64,000 bases of DNA from Pseudomonas sp. URIL14HWK12:I12 (GCF_003097135.1 NZ_QEQL01000001.1:124001-188000), one strand, 5' to 3'. Shown: positions 26,891 to 36,691, counted from the stretch's first letter. Made by a program: numbers and translations. The notes: generated by a model from the letters alone, not told the origin.

Positions 26891-28069
26891 ATGGCTAATT
26901 CAAGTACTGGCATCAACGGCCTGACCAACATCCCCCTGCTGGGAATCAACCTAGGCTCCCATGCCAATGCACGGCAGATCGTGCCGGGCGAGGCCGGCAC
27001 TCATTACTTTTGGCCGACCCGCGACACCATCACCCTATGGGTGAAGCAACGCGGTGTGCGCCTGATTCGTTTTCCCTTCGAAGTCCAACGGGCGATCAAC
27101 CTCACCAATGAAGGCCTGCCCGGGCAAGGCGCAAGCCTGGACACTACCTTCGTCAGCAAGTGGAAGGAGTTGCTGGGTTGGATTCGTGCCGACTCCAACG
27201 GCGAAGCCAAGATCATCCCCGACCCACATCACTACATGCGTTTGATGCGTTACGAGACTGCCAACGGCAAGATGACGGGCCGCCTGCTACCTGCCAACGA
27301 GGCAGGCAACCAAGGTAACCGGTGGAAGGCCACGGAGCCGGTGCTGATCAACGACAGCAACAGCATCAGCGGTGCAGCGTGGTCGGCCATTCACTTGGCC
27401 AACTTCCACCAGAAGCTGGTGCAGTCCTGCGATGATCCGATGGTCCTGGGCTGGGGGCTGGGCAATGAGCCGTATTTCAACGAGCAGACCGGCGCTACCG
27501 ACTACATCACCCAGGCAGGCATGAAAACGCTGTACATCAACACCATGAATACGGTGCTCAAGTACCTGCGCAACAGCTCCAGCAAGCCGGTGTTCATTTG
27601 CGGGCTTCAGTTCGCCAGCGCCCGCAACTGGGAGACCTACTCGGCCGACCTGCAGGCGCAGATTGTCGACCCGGCCAATGCAATCGTCTGGGAGGTCCAT
27701 GGCTATGGCGATGTAAACAATAGTTCCAGCGGTGCCTATGAAGGCGACAACACGCAGATCAAGGCAGATATCTTCACCAGCGCGGACTACGGCATCTTCA
27801 GCCCGATGTTCAAGTACGCCAGCGACCACAAGATGGCCACCTACATCGGTGAAGTCGGCGTGCCAGGCACCGACGCTGGGCGCACGGCGCTGAAGAACCT
27901 GCTGGAGCGCCTCAAGTTGGAGAAGGTGCCGGCTACGTTGTGGATCACCGGGCCCGGTTCGGAAACCGAGAAGATGAGCCTTGAACGCTCCGACCAGGCC
28001 TCGACCGTTGCGATGGTGATGCCTTACTTCGCTCAGCGGCTAAGCCACTGGAACTATTCGGCTTCCTGA
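26891..28069 (+). CDS. Glycoside hydrolase family 5 (cellulase-like) enzyme without signal peptide
   Basis: 392 residues with a (beta/alpha)8 GH5 fold. Evidence is PLLGINLGSHANAR at the start, RLIRFPFEVQRAIN, the acid/base glutamate in LGWGLGNEPYF, WEVHGYGD with the conserved histidine and tyrosine, and the nucleophile glutamate in TYIGEVGVPG. Start ATG 26891 follows GAGGTAA. The mature-like N-terminus has no signal peptide, lipobox or carbohydrate-binding module, odd for a polysaccharidase; it may act inside the cell or leave by a non-Sec route. Substrate could be cellulose or another beta-glycan. Two terminators flank it on each side. Confidence 0.85.
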   Translation: MANSSTGINGLTNIPLLGINLGSHANARQIVPGEAGTHYFWPTRDTITLWVKQRGVRLIRFPFEVQRAINLTNEGLPGQGASLDTTFVSKWKELLGWIRADSNGEAKIIPDPHHYMRLMRYETANGKMTGRLLPANEAGNQGNRWKATEPVLINDSNSISGAAWSAIHLANFHQKLVQSCDDPMVLGWGLGNEPYFNEQTGATDYITQAGMKTLYINTMNTVLKYLRNSSSKPVFICGLQFASARNWETYSADLQAQIVDPANAIVWEVHGYGDVNNSSSGAYEGDNTQIKADIFTSADYGIFSPMFKYASDHKMATYIGEVGVPGTDAGRTALKNLLERLKLEKVPATLWITGPGSETEKMSLERSDQASTVAMVMPYFAQRLSHWNYSAS

Positions 28070-28078
28070 GCATGATGA

Positions 28079-28139
28079 CGAGCGGCTGCCTGCCAGCCGC
28101 TCGATTTTTTACGCAATGTGCCCCTCAAGGGGCTTTTTT
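28079..28139 (+). terminator. Double intrinsic terminator after the GH5 gene
   Basis: cgagcggctg (28079-28088) pairs perfectly with cagccgctcg (28094-28103), followed by ATTTTTT. A second small hairpin gcccc/ggggc (28120-28133) is followed by TTTTTT. Both point in the GH5 direction and start ten bases after its stop. Confidence 0.85.
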
Positions 28140-28160
28140 CGTTACGCAATCAGCGCGAAA

Positions 28161-28448
28161 TCAATCGGCAGTGAAGTCCGACGCCTCCATCTTGCGGCCG
28201 TTGATCAAGGGCAATACTTGCAGCTGCGCGCGCGAGCCTTTCCTTTTTAGCTCATTGATCGCATGTAGCACGATAACGTGGAGGAGGTCGCGGTTCTGAT
28301 ACTGCCACGGTTCGATCAAACGGCTGACCGAAGCATTCGCCTCGGGGTCCCACAGCTCGATCAACATGGTCTGGTCGCTGTAGGCGATCTTGTGCTTGAG
28401 GGGCGGGTCCAGCGTAGACAACGCTGATTTCAAGTCTTCCATGGCCAT
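28161..28448 (-). CDS. Small conserved Pseudomonas protein (DUF3509-like)
   Basis: A 95-residue soluble protein: a central beta-rich part (TMLIELWDPEANASVSRLI) followed by an amphipathic helix (LLHVIVLHAINELKRKG) and an arginine/lysine-containing end. The layout recalls DUF3509 proteins of Pseudomonas but I am not certain of the match. It is divergent from the second response regulator, sharing a 140-base promoter region. Start may be 28448 or the ATG two codons later. Function unknown. Confidence 0.7.
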   Translation of the reverse strand: MAMEDLKSALSTLDPPLKHKIAYSDQTMLIELWDPEANASVSRLIEPWQYQNRDLLHVIVLHAINELKRKGSRAQLQVLPLINGRKMEASDFTAD

Positions 28449-28588
28449 GCTCTCTAGAGTGATGCTCTATTGACTGTGTGGCGCGGCGCGGTGTTCAGCG
28501 GATGTTGCTGCGGTGGGGGAGGGAAGTTGTTGAACCATTCAGTTCGCTAAACGTCAATGACTTGAGTCATTACATCCGGTCGTTGCAA

Positions 28589-29053
28589 ATGAGTGAGCAG
28601 GTCGAGGTTTTGGTGGTTGAGGATGAGTCGTTGCTTAGCGAACTCATGCTGGAGGTTCTGAGTGATCACAACGTGAAGGTAACGTTGGCGGTTACTGCGG
28701 ACCAAGGGCGGGAGCTGTTCGCCCAGTCTCCTGACCAGTGGGGGCTGGTAATCACAGACGTACTGACGCCCGGTAGATCGACCGGCTGCGACTTGGCGTG
28801 GGACGTCCACCGGGGGCAACCCCAGATTCCTGTGCTGGTATGCACCGGTTTCATGACCGAGATCTGCAACCTGCCGCCTTCGGCCCAAATGCTGGCAAAG
28901 CCTTGGTCGTTAAGCCAGTTCGAAGAGCGCGTCGTTCATGCATTGGCCCAGGCTGTCGAGCGCGAGGTTGCGGCACCGGCGCGGTTGGCGCCAGCAGCCA
29001 GCCGAAGCCTCGCCGAGGTTACTTCGCAACAGGCGACAGCCCAACAGCGGTAG
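28589..29053 (+). CDS. Single-domain response regulator (second paralogue)
   Basis: 154 residues: a receiver domain (about 1-120) plus an alanine-rich tail (about 30 residues) lacking a recognised output domain. Pocket residues are in VVEDES, phosphoacceptor in LVITDVLTPG, Thr in LVCTGFM, Lys in MLAKPW. It is more similar to the third copy (36692) than to the first; both share GCDLAWDV, an LPPSA loop and KPWSL. Start at ATG 28589 places the receiver at the N-terminus, though the ribosome site is weak. It converges on the SRAP gene with a four-base gap. Confidence 0.88.
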   Translation: MSEQVEVLVVEDESLLSELMLEVLSDHNVKVTLAVTADQGRELFAQSPDQWGLVITDVLTPGRSTGCDLAWDVHRGQPQIPVLVCTGFMTEICNLPPSAQMLAKPWSLSQFEERVVHALAQAVEREVAAPARLAPAASRSLAEVTSQQATAQQR

Positions 29054-29057
29054 CCGC

Positions 29058-29723
29058 TCACGCTTCAGGTAACTCCAGTAACAATTGCGGGCCATCATTG
29101 CGCACGTTCCCCACGTCCTTGCTCACCCGATACCACTCGAATTCGGCTGGCCCTGTGCCCAAGTGTGCGGCGATTAGCTCGGCGCGTACCTGAGTGGTCT
29201 GTGGGTTGGCCCATTCACGAGCGAGTTCCGGGCACAACACTACCGGCCGACGATCATGAATATCCACCAGGCCGCCCGCTGAATCGGCTGTGAGGATTAC
29301 AAACCCCTCGCCAGGCGTTCCGATAGCGGCGAAGAACATGGGAGCTCCGGACTGCAGCCTGATGAAGTAGGGCTGCTTGCGTTTCGGATCGCGCTCATCT
29401 TGCACCCACTCGTACCAGCCGGTGGCCGGCACCAATAGCCTATGTGGCCAGGCCTCGCGGAAAAAGCGGTTCGTGGCCACGGTTTCGACCCGTGCGTTGA
29501 TCGGCGGCGGCCGCTCCCCCGTCGCCCAGTGCGGCCGCCAACCCCACCGGATCTGCGAAATCAATAGCCCGGCATCGCTGCTGCTGAATACGCTGACCGG
29601 CGCTGAGGGAGCGACATTGAAACGCGCAAGGGCATCGTTGCCGGGCCTGTTGCTGGCTTCGTGCACGCCCAGCCAGTCGACGTAGTCCGCCAGGCTGCGA
29701 TCTTGTACAAACCTTCCACACAT
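29058..29723 (-). CDS. SOS response-associated peptidase (SRAP/YedK/HMCES family)
   Basis: A 221-residue protein that, in this family, covalently caps abasic sites in single-stranded DNA through its N-terminal cysteine. Start 29723 is chosen because it gives Met-Cys-Gly-Arg-Phe, the required catalytic Cys2, and has AGGTGG upstream; the GTG three codons earlier would bury it. The other active-site blocks are PPINARVETV (Asn), PATGWYEW (Glu) and VDIHDRRP (His). It is divergent from umuDC across a LexA box, so damage-inducible expression is expected. Confidence 0.94.
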   Translation of the reverse strand: MCGRFVQDRSLADYVDWLGVHEASNRPGNDALARFNVAPSAPVSVFSSSDAGLLISQIRWGWRPHWATGERPPPINARVETVATNRFFREAWPHRLLVPATGWYEWVQDERDPKRKQPYFIRLQSGAPMFFAAIGTPGEGFVILTADSAGGLVDIHDRRPVVLCPELAREWANPQTTQVRAELIAAHLGTGPAEFEWYRVSKDVGNVRNDGPQLLLELPEA

Positions 29724-29783
29724 GGGAGCCACCTATCGCTTTTGCGTGCTGCCATATTGACCCCACGCGAGCCGAACGTTTAA

Positions 29784-29799
29784 CTGTATGCATACACAG
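29784..29799. promoter_or_regulatory. lexA box: LexA box between SRAP and umuDC
   Basis: CTGTATGCATACACAG fits the CTG-N10-CAG LexA operator with the central TATGCATA palindrome. For umuD, TTGACC (29757-29762) and TTAACT (29780-29785) are 17 bases apart, placing the box at the -10. One operator could silence both divergent SOS genes. Confidence 0.85.
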
Positions 29800-29816
29800 T
29801 AGCGCAGTTTCTTCTC

Positions 29817-30248
29817 ATGATCACTACCTTCGGCCCAGTGCGGTGCGGCGCATTACGCCTGCCCGTCTATTCGTTCCGCGTGCCCGCGGGTTTTCCTTCC
29901 CCGGCCACAGACCACCTTGATCAGGCCATCTCCCTGGACGAGCTGTTTCGCCTGCGTGCACCTAGCATCTACCTGGTGCGTATTGAAGGCGACAGCATGA
30001 TCGGCGCTGGCATTCACGACGGTGACCTGCTGATCGTCGACCGCGCGATCGAACCGGCCCATGGTCAGATCGTGATCGCCGCAGTCAATGGCGAGCCCCT
30101 GTGCAAACGGCTGCATCGTCAGGCCGGGGAGGTGGCATTGATGTCCGAAAACCGAAGGTTTCCGCCTCGCTATATTCTCGACGGGGACGAGCTGCAAATC
30201 TGGGGTGTAGTCACTTTCAGCGTGCGCGACCATGACCGGCACGGGTGA
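29817..30248 (+). CDS. umuD: UmuD-type polymerase V subunit / self-cleaving S24 protein
   Basis: 143 residues of the LexA/UmuD S24 family. Numbering from ATG 29817 gives cleavage site Ala24-Gly25 (VPAGFPSPA), nucleophile Ser60 in GDSM, and Lys97 in LCKRL, the same positions as in E. coli UmuD, so start and length are well supported. RecA-stimulated cleavage would yield UmuD', which combines with UmuC into translesion polymerase V. It overlaps umuC by 17 bases. Confidence 0.95.
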   Translation: MITTFGPVRCGALRLPVYSFRVPAGFPSPATDHLDQAISLDELFRLRAPSIYLVRIEGDSMIGAGIHDGDLLIVDRAIEPAHGQIVIAAVNGEPLCKRLHRQAGEVALMSENRRFPPRYILDGDELQIWGVVTFSVRDHDRHG

Positions 30249-31509
30249 TGCGGCCTTTGCACTGATCGACTGCAACAGCTTCTATGCCAGCTGCGAGCGA
30301 GTGTTCCGGCCAGACCTGTCACGCACGCCCATCGTGGTACTGAGCAACAATGATGGCTGCGTAATTGCGCGCTCGGCCTGCGCCAAACCCCATGTGAAGA
30401 TGGGGCAGCCGTATTTCCAGGTACGCGATGTCCTGCGCCGCCACGGTATCCTTGCGTTCTCCTCGAACTACGCGCTTTACGGCCAGATGAGCGAGCGGGT
30501 GATGGCCATCATCGAAGGCCTGGTGCCCCGGCTGGAGGTTTACAGCATCGATGAGGCTTTCGCCGACCTCCGCGGCCTGGGCGGCAACCTCGAGCGGCTG
30601 GGGCGCACCATACGCACACAGGTCAAGCGCGACACCGGCTTGCCGGTGGGGGTCGGCATCGGCCCAACCAAAACACTGGCCAAGCTCGCCAACTACGCCG
30701 CGAAGGTCTGGCAGCAGCAGACTGGCGGGGTGGTCGACCTGCACGCACCGGCTTACCGCGATTGGGTGCTGCGCCATTGTGACGTGGGTGAAGTGTGGGG
30801 CATCGGCCGGCGGATGAAGGCCCACCTCGAACCGCTGGGCATTCGCACCGCCTGGGATCTGGCCCATGCCGACGCGCGGGCTCTTGGCGAGCGCTTCAGC
30901 GTAGTGTTGGAAAAAACCATTCGAGAGCTTGCCGGCACCTCATGCCTTGCATTGGAGGATATCGAGCTGCCCCGCCGCGAGATCTGCTGCAGCCGCATGT
31001 TCGGTGATCGCCTGAGCGACCTGGCGCCGATCCGCGAGGCAGTGGCCAGCTACACCTTCCGTGCCGCCGAGAAATTGCGCGGCCAGCGTTCGCTGTGCAA
31101 GAAGCTGCGGGTCGGGATTCGTACCGGCATGTACAACACCGGCGAGGCGACTTACGCCACCGCGCAGATCGTGGAGCTTCCGTACCCTACCGACGATACC
31201 CGGTTGCTGACCCAGGCCGCCTGCGCAGCGGTAGAGCGGCTATTTCGCCCGGGGTATCGCTACAGCAAGGCCGAGGTGATGCTGCTTGAGCTGTGCCAGC
31301 GCGGGGAATACAGCGACGACCTGTTCACTGCTGCGCAGCCAGCGGCTGCGCAGAAGGTGATGGGCGTGCTCGATGCCATCAACGAGCGTTGGGGTAGGGG
31401 CACGCTGCGCACCGGTGCGTTTCCGAACGCGCCAGGGTGGGCGATGCGGCAGGACCTGATGAGCCAGCGCTACACCACGCGGCTGGATCAGCTCATGAAA
31501 GTACGGTGA
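30232..31509 (+). CDS. umuC: Error-prone DNA polymerase V catalytic subunit UmuC
   Basis: A 425-residue Y-family polymerase. Catalytic acidic residues are in LIDCNSFYASCERVF and YSIDEAFADL; ARSACAKPHVKMGQPYFQ is the family nucleotide-binding block; GVGIGPTKTLAKLANYAAK precedes a helix-hairpin-helix (VGEVWGIGRRM) and the little-finger region. Length matches UmuC. It would bypass lesions in complex with UmuD'. Start overlaps the umuD end, so the two are translationally linked and share the LexA box. Confidence 0.96.
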   Translation: MTGTGDAAFALIDCNSFYASCERVFRPDLSRTPIVVLSNNDGCVIARSACAKPHVKMGQPYFQVRDVLRRHGILAFSSNYALYGQMSERVMAIIEGLVPRLEVYSIDEAFADLRGLGGNLERLGRTIRTQVKRDTGLPVGVGIGPTKTLAKLANYAAKVWQQQTGGVVDLHAPAYRDWVLRHCDVGEVWGIGRRMKAHLEPLGIRTAWDLAHADARALGERFSVVLEKTIRELAGTSCLALEDIELPRREICCSRMFGDRLSDLAPIREAVASYTFRAAEKLRGQRSLCKKLRVGIRTGMYNTGEATYATAQIVELPYPTDDTRLLTQAACAAVERLFRPGYRYSKAEVMLLELCQRGEYSDDLFTAAQPAAAQKVMGVLDAINERWGRGTLRTGAFPNAPGWAMRQDLMSQRYTTRLDQLMKVR

Positions 31510-31515
31510 GCGGCA

Positions 31516-31845
31516 TCAGGTGGGCAAAGCGAGGTTTTGATACCACTGCGCGTAAGGCGTGTTCTTCACCAGAAACCGGTTCAGGTCGGGCGCACCGTCA
31601 TCCCACCAGGGGGCTCCACGTTCTCCCAAGGCCGTCTTTACGGCATCTACCTGTTGGCGGGCGTCGATCAGGGCCTGGTCGTTACCGGCATCTTTTGCCC
31701 TTTTCACGGCCCGCCGTGCAGCCATCAGGTCGCCTACCAGCTGCTGGCGCACATCGGCCGCCAACGACGGGTCGCTACAGCGCCAAAGCCGGCCCCTGAC
31801 CACGAAATAACGACCGTCTGGGGTGTGGGGGTAGGCGGGTTTCAT
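31516..31845 (-). CDS. Conserved hypothetical protein, translationally coupled to the LOV kinase
   Basis: 109 residues, soluble, no family I can name with confidence. It opens with [20 protein letters not shown], a compact beta unit, then a charged helix ([15 protein letters not shown]) and a tryptophan-rich end ([21 protein letters not shown]). Its ATG overlaps the stop of the LOV hybrid kinase (ATGA), so it is probably made together with the kinase. A role as kinase partner or output is an inference from that coupling only. It converges on umuC with a six-base gap. Confidence 0.75.
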   Translation of the reverse strand: MKPAYPHTPDGRYFVVRGRLWRCSDPSLAADVRQQLVGDLMAARRAVKRAKDAGNDQALIDARQQVDAVKTALGERGAPWWDDGAPDLNRFLVKNTPYAQWYQNLALPT

Positions 31846-33440
31846 GCGACGCCGTTAGGGCCGTCCAGCACCTGCCGCACCTTGCGCGCCAGATCGTGAG
31901 GCATGCACGGTTTGGAGATCACATCGAATTCGGTGCCACCAATGTCGGTGCGCTCCAGCGAGTTTTCCGCATAGCCGGTGGTCAGCAGCACTTTTACCGC
32001 GGGGTAACGGCGCCGCACCTCACGCGCGAGCATTACACCGTTCATGCCACCTGGCATGATCAGGTCGGTAAAGAGCAGGTCATAGGTATGCCCCCCCTCG
32101 AAGCGCTTCAAGGCTTCGCGGGCGTTGAGCACCATGTCGGCGAGATAGCCGTAGTCTTCCAGCACCATCTTGGCCAGCTCCGCCACGTCCGGGCGGTCTT
32201 CGACGATGAGGATGCGCTCGGTGCCAGCCTTCTGCTCGCTGAGCCGCTGCGGCTCGTGATGGGCGACGCTGCCGCTGTCGACCGGGAAATAGAGGCGCAA
32301 GGTGGTACCGACGCCTTCCTCTGTATAGATGCGCGCAGCGCCCCCGGACTGCTTGGCGAACCCGTAGACCATCGAGAGCCCCAGGCCCGAACCCTTTCCT
32401 TCGTCCTTGGTAGTGAAGAAGGGGTCCATCACCCGATCGCGAATGGCGGCCGGCATGCCAATGCCGTTGTCGGTGATGGCGATGCTGACGTAGTTACCCG
32501 GCAGCAGGCCGTCATAGTTGCCGCTGGCAAGGTCCTTCACAGCGATATTGCGGGTTTCAATGAAGATTCGCGGATCATCCCGGCCTATCAACGCGTCGCG
32601 GCTGTTGATCAGGATATTCAGCAAGGCCACTTCTGCCTGGGTTGGGTCAATCCTGCAGTTTTTGAGTACCGGCTCAAGGTCGTAGTCGATCGATACGTCG
32701 GGGCCGAAGGTGCGCTCTATCATCGGCTCGATATTGGCCACCATCTGGTTGAGGTTCAGCACACGGCCTTGCAGCTTTTGCTTTCTCGCGAAGGCCAGGA
32801 GCTGTTTGGTCAGCGTGCTGGCGCGGTCCACTGCCGATTGAGCGTGGTCGACACTGCGCCGGATGCGTTGTACATCGGGCGAACCCTTGTTCAGGGTGGA
32901 GGTGATCAGCCCTAGGTAGCCGCCCATCACCTGCAGCAGATTGTTGAAGTCGTGGGCAATACCCCCGGTCAGCTGGCCCAAGGCTTCCATTTTCTGGGCT
33001 TGGCGCAAAGCATCTTCAGCGTCGCGGCGGCGGCTCACGTCCAGTTGCGAGGCGAAGAAATAGATCAAGTCGCCGTTGTCGTTGAGAATGGGCGAGATGA
33101 ACAGCGCATTCCAGAAGGTCGAGCCGTCTTTTCTATAGTTGAGGATCTCGGTGGCGATATCCCGTTTGTTGGCTATCGCTTCTCGCACCGTGGCAACCAC
33201 CTCACGATCCGTCTCCGGGCCCTGCAGAAAGCGGCAGTTATGCCCGAAGATCTCATCGGCGCTGTAGCCGGTCATTTCTAGAAAAGCGTGGTTGGCGAAA
33301 ATGATTGGGTTATCCGGCCTGCTCGGGTCGGTCACAATCATCGGCATGCGCGTGGTCTCTACGGCAGCGAAGAAAATATCCTTGTGGGGCTGTGTGATAT
33401 TGGCGCCGACGGTGTTGTCGACACGGACTTTTTCGCTCAC
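31842..33440 (-). CDS. LOV-domain hybrid histidine kinase (blue-light sensor)
   Basis: 532 residues from GTG 33440 (GGAG upstream): LOV/PAS domain about 20-130 with the photoactive cysteine at residue 69 in GHNCRFLQG and the flavin-binding [17 protein letters not shown]; HisKA with [11 protein letters not shown]; HATPase with [27 protein letters not shown]; and a C-terminal receiver ([35 protein letters not shown]). Architecture and size match the LOV-HK of P. syringae. Blue light should form a flavin-cysteinyl adduct and raise kinase activity; the phosphate may pass to its own receiver or a nearby single-domain receiver. Confidence 0.95.
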   Translation of the reverse strand: MSEKVRVDNTVGANITQPHKDIFFAAVETTRMPMIVTDPSRPDNPIIFANHAFLEMTGYSADEIFGHNCRFLQGPETDREVVATVREAIANKRDIATEILNYRKDGSTFWNALFISPILNDNGDLIYFFASQLDVSRRRDAEDALRQAQKMEALGQLTGGIAHDFNNLLQVMGGYLGLITSTLNKGSPDVQRIRRSVDHAQSAVDRASTLTKQLLAFARKQKLQGRVLNLNQMVANIEPMIERTFGPDVSIDYDLEPVLKNCRIDPTQAEVALLNILINSRDALIGRDDPRIFIETRNIAVKDLASGNYDGLLPGNYVSIAITDNGIGMPAAIRDRVMDPFFTTKDEGKGSGLGLSMVYGFAKQSGGAARIYTEEGVGTTLRLYFPVDSGSVAHHEPQRLSEQKAGTERILIVEDRPDVAELAKMVLEDYGYLADMVLNAREALKRFEGGHTYDLLFTDLIMPGGMNGVMLAREVRRRYPAVKVLLTTGYAENSLERTDIGGTEFDVISKPCMPHDLARKVRQVLDGPNGVA

Positions 33441-33613
33441 TGAGCGCTCTCCAAGCAAATACGGGATGCCTATGTGATTCGCCTGAAGCGAAAACGTTTT
33501 ATAGGGGGGGCAGCGCAATACCGCGTTCCAGCGAGGAAAATCCAAGGCCACTCGGTTTGGAACCTCAGCGTGCCGGGCACTGCCCAAACCTTAAGTCACT
33601 GAGGAGAAACATC

Positions 33614-33730
33614 ATGGCGGAAAACCAACAGCAACCTGCAAAGGACGAGACGCCCGCACACTCCACCGAGCAAGAACGCGAACGGCTCAAGGACTTCAAC
33701 AAAGGCGGCATCCCACCAGGCTCGAGCTGA
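33614..33730 (+). CDS. 38-residue hydrophilic small protein
   Basis: A complete short gene: GAGGAG seven bases before ATG 33614, then 38 codons and TGA. The product is highly charged (AENQQQPAKDETPAHSTEQE, ERERLKDFNKGGIPPGSS), with no hydrophobic segment and no cysteine, probably intrinsically disordered. The strong ribosome site and protein-like composition support it; similar tiny charged proteins occur in pseudomonads, but I cannot name one. It is divergent from the LOV kinase. Confidence 0.7.
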   Translation: MAENQQQPAKDETPAHSTEQERERLKDFNKGGIPPGSS

Positions 33731-33945
33731 TGGAAAGGGCGTGGCCGGCACTTCATTGCTGCCGGCCGCAGGCCGAACGGCACCTGGGTAGGTGAGAGGG
33801 CGGCTGTGCTTTGAACCGAACGTTGCGCACACCTTGATTAGGGGTTACAACGCAATCTGTTTGCCTTGCCCATGGCGCCGTGATATTAGCTTCGGTCAAC
33901 GCCACGCAGCATTACGCGCGGCACCGGCTACTGAGGCGTAAGCAC

Positions 33946-34461
33946 GTGGGAATCGAGCAAGATAATCTAATCTCCAGGGAAGAACGCAACGCAATCGCGG
34001 AGATCGAAGCAACCACTGAAATCCTACGATTGGTGGTCCGGCTGACAGGCATGAGATTCGCGGCCATCGCCAAGTTTGCCGATGACGACTGGGTGGCCTG
34101 CAGCGTGAATGACCAGATCAGCCTTGGGATCCGCACCGGCGAAAGCTTTCCGCTCGAGCAGTCGATGTGCAGCAACATGATCGAGGAGCGCAAAACCCTT
34201 TACGTCCCCTCCATAAGCCGGGACGAGCGTTATCGTTCTAATATCGCCGCCCAACGCTATGGCTTCGACAGCTGCATCTCGGTACCGATTTTCGTGAACT
34301 CCAATGAGTTGTTCGGCGCACTGTGCGTGCTCGACCCAAGCGCTCAGTTGGATCAATCCACAGAGACGCTCGAGGCGCTGCAGATATTCTGCAACCTGAT
34401 TGGCCGTATTTTCAGTTGGCACAAGGAAGGGGTGGGCGCTGAAGCGGCACTCGCTCAATAA
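33946..34461 (+). CDS. GAF-domain protein
   Basis: About 171 residues forming one GAF domain and little else: REERNAIAEIEATTEILRLV, FAAIAKFADDDWVACSVND, GESFPLEQSMCSNMIEERK, then SISVPI-like (CISVPIFVNSNELFGALCVLD). It resembles stand-alone GAF sensors and the sensory part of GAF-kinases. Start at GTG 33946 follows GAGG; an upstream in-frame GTG lacks a ribosome site. It lies between two kinase genes and may sense a small molecule or act as a partner of the downstream membrane kinase. Confidence 0.85.
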   Translation: MGIEQDNLISREERNAIAEIEATTEILRLVVRLTGMRFAAIAKFADDDWVACSVNDQISLGIRTGESFPLEQSMCSNMIEERKTLYVPSISRDERYRSNIAAQRYGFDSCISVPIFVNSNELFGALCVLDPSAQLDQSTETLEALQIFCNLIGRIFSWHKEGVGAEAALAQ

Positions 34462-34608
34462 CTTAGTTATTCCAGCGGTGGGGTTTGCGCAAGGGCGCTA
34501 ATTTTTCCGGGAAGCGGAACTGGCCTGCGCTATTACCTTCAGATGGCGCATGAGCTTCATTGATTTGGCTCGCGGCCTTCGGCGCTGTTCAGGCGCCACG
34601 GAGAAGTT

Positions 34609-36561
34609 GTGCAGTTCGTGACCTCGCCTCAACTGAAATTGTTGCTCAAGCTGCTGGCTCAGCCTATTCCCAGGCCGTGGCGGTACGTATTAGCGCTTGC
34701 GATGGTAGGGGTGTGCACGCTGATAAGGTCGCAATTGCCCCATTACATGCTGCCCTACCTGTTTTTCATCCCGTTTTTAATGATGAATGGGTTCTGGTTC
34801 GGCGTGGGGCCGGCGCTTGTCTCGACATTGGTAGCGACCGCAGCCGCCGAATATTTCTTTGTGGGAATTGCCTATTCCTTCGAATTCACGCAGCAACAGG
34901 TCATCAATAACCTGTCTTTCGCCTGCGTCAGCGGCTTGATGGCCGTGGTATGCGCGTTATTCCGGCGCAATTTGGAGCGGCTATTTCAGACCGGCGGAGA
35001 TCTGGCACGCCAGGTAGAGCACCGCACTGAAGAACGAGACTCCATTTGGCTAATTTCTCCTGACATGCTGGGTGTGCTGGATGCCAGCGGCCGGCTGCTG
35101 GGCGTGAACCCGGCCTGGCAACACGCGCTGGGATGGAGCGAAGCAGAGCTGCTCGCTGGCCATTTCGAGCAGGTGATTTCCCCCGCCCAGCTGCAGCAGC
35201 GGCTAAGTGAAGTAGGCAAAGGCGAGGAAACAGTGCGCTTTGAAACCCAGTCAGCCACTCGCCTGGGCCAGCCGTGCTGGTTGTCGTGGCACATCGTAGC
35301 CAGCAATGCGCTGTTTTACGCCTGCGTGCGCGATGTCACCGAAGTCAAACGCCATCAGGCGGCGCTGGATGCCGCGGAACAGCAACTGCGACAAAGCCAG
35401 AAAATGGAGGCGGTCGGGCAGTTGACCGGCGGCATCGCCCATGACTTCAACAATCTTCTGACCGCCGTGAGCGGTAGCCAGGAACTGATGCTCATGCGTC
35501 TCAGGCAAGGGCGCACTCAGGACCTTGAACGTTATCTGGGCGTAGCGCAGGGGGCAGTGCAGCGCGCGGCCGCGCTGACCCACCGGCTACTGGCTTACGC
35601 ACGCCGGCAAACACTGTCGGCCTCGGCGGTGAACGTGAACACGTTAGTGGCTGATATGCAGGAGTTGATCGCGCGCACGCTGGGCCCGCATATTCAGCTA
35701 CAGGTGCGGCAGGCACACGACCTATGGCACTGCCTGTGCGATGCGCACCAACTCGACAACGCGTTGCTCAACCTGTGTATCAACGCGCGAGACGCCATGC
35801 CCAGCGGCGGGCAACTGGTCATCGAAACTGCTAACGCTCGTCTCGACGAAGCAGCGGGGCACCAGGCCGACATCGCCCCAGGCGAGTACGTCAGCGTTTC
35901 GGTCAGCGATACCGGTACGGGGATGTCGGCCCAGACGATCCAGCGGATATTCGACCCGTTTTTCACCACCAAGCCGGCCGGGGCCGGTACGGGCCTAGGG
36001 CTGTCGATGGTGTACGGTTTCGTTCGCCAGTCAGGTGGGCAAATACGCGCACGTTCCGAACTCGGCAAAGGTTCGACTCTGACGCTTTACCTGCCGCGCT
36101 GCCCGGCAGGGCCCCAGTGCGAAGCCAAGGTGCCTGCGAACTCTATGCCGCATCTGGCAGGGGCAACCTTACTGGTGGTCGACGACGAGCCCGCGATTCG
36201 GATGGTGGTTGCCGAAGCGCTGGAGGCCCATGGGGTGGTGGTGCTGCAGGCCGGAGATGCGGCCACGGCACTGACGATCCTGGAATCGGACGCGCCCCTC
36301 GACCTGATGATGACCGACGTAGGGCTGCCAGGCGAGGTCAACGGCGCCCACTTGGCAGCCACTGCCCGGCAACTGCGCACTGAATTGCCCGTGTTGTTCA
36401 TAACAGGCTATGCGGAAAACGCCGTGATCCAGCAAGGCATGCTGGATACGCGCACGCAGGTGCTGACCAAACCGTTTGCTATTGAGGCGCTGACGGAGCG
36501 CCTGAATGCATTGATCCCTCACCGGGCAACGGTTGCCCATCCGCAGCTGCCCAGGCCCTGA
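34609..36561 (+). CDS. Membrane hybrid histidine kinase (DUF4118-PAS-HisKA-HATPase-REC)
   Basis: 650 residues. Residues about 20-115 are four hydrophobic helices of the DUF4118 type ([20 protein letters not shown]). A PAS domain follows ([20 protein letters not shown]), then the phosphorylated histidine in [14 protein letters not shown]-binding blocks ([29 protein letters not shown]), and a receiver ([37 protein letters not shown]). GTG 34609 has GGAGAAG upstream. The signal is unknown. A single-domain receiver follows 130 bases downstream and may be its target. Confidence 0.93.
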   Translation: MQFVTSPQLKLLLKLLAQPIPRPWRYVLALAMVGVCTLIRSQLPHYMLPYLFFIPFLMMNGFWFGVGPALVSTLVATAAAEYFFVGIAYSFEFTQQQVINNLSFACVSGLMAVVCALFRRNLERLFQTGGDLARQVEHRTEERDSIWLISPDMLGVLDASGRLLGVNPAWQHALGWSEAELLAGHFEQVISPAQLQQRLSEVGKGEETVRFETQSATRLGQPCWLSWHIVASNALFYACVRDVTEVKRHQAALDAAEQQLRQSQKMEAVGQLTGGIAHDFNNLLTAVSGSQELMLMRLRQGRTQDLERYLGVAQGAVQRAAALTHRLLAYARRQTLSASAVNVNTLVADMQELIARTLGPHIQLQVRQAHDLWHCLCDAHQLDNALLNLCINARDAMPSGGQLVIETANARLDEAAGHQADIAPGEYVSVSVSDTGTGMSAQTIQRIFDPFFTTKPAGAGTGLGLSMVYGFVRQSGGQIRARSELGKGSTLTLYLPRCPAGPQCEAKVPANSMPHLAGATLLVVDDEPAIRMVVAEALEAHGVVVLQAGDAATALTILESDAPLDLMMTDVGLPGEVNGAHLAATARQLRTELPVLFITGYAENAVIQQGMLDTRTQVLTKPFAIEALTERLNALIPHRATVAHPQLPRP

Positions 36562-36691
36562 AGAGGTGTACCAAGGGGGCTGTTGTACAGCAATGGCTGA
36601 AATAGCTATACAAAATGGGCGGTTCGTCCCTTGTCGCGAACCTATGACCGGCTTTTCCGTTCTTCTTGCTACAGGGTAGAGGGCAAGCGAA

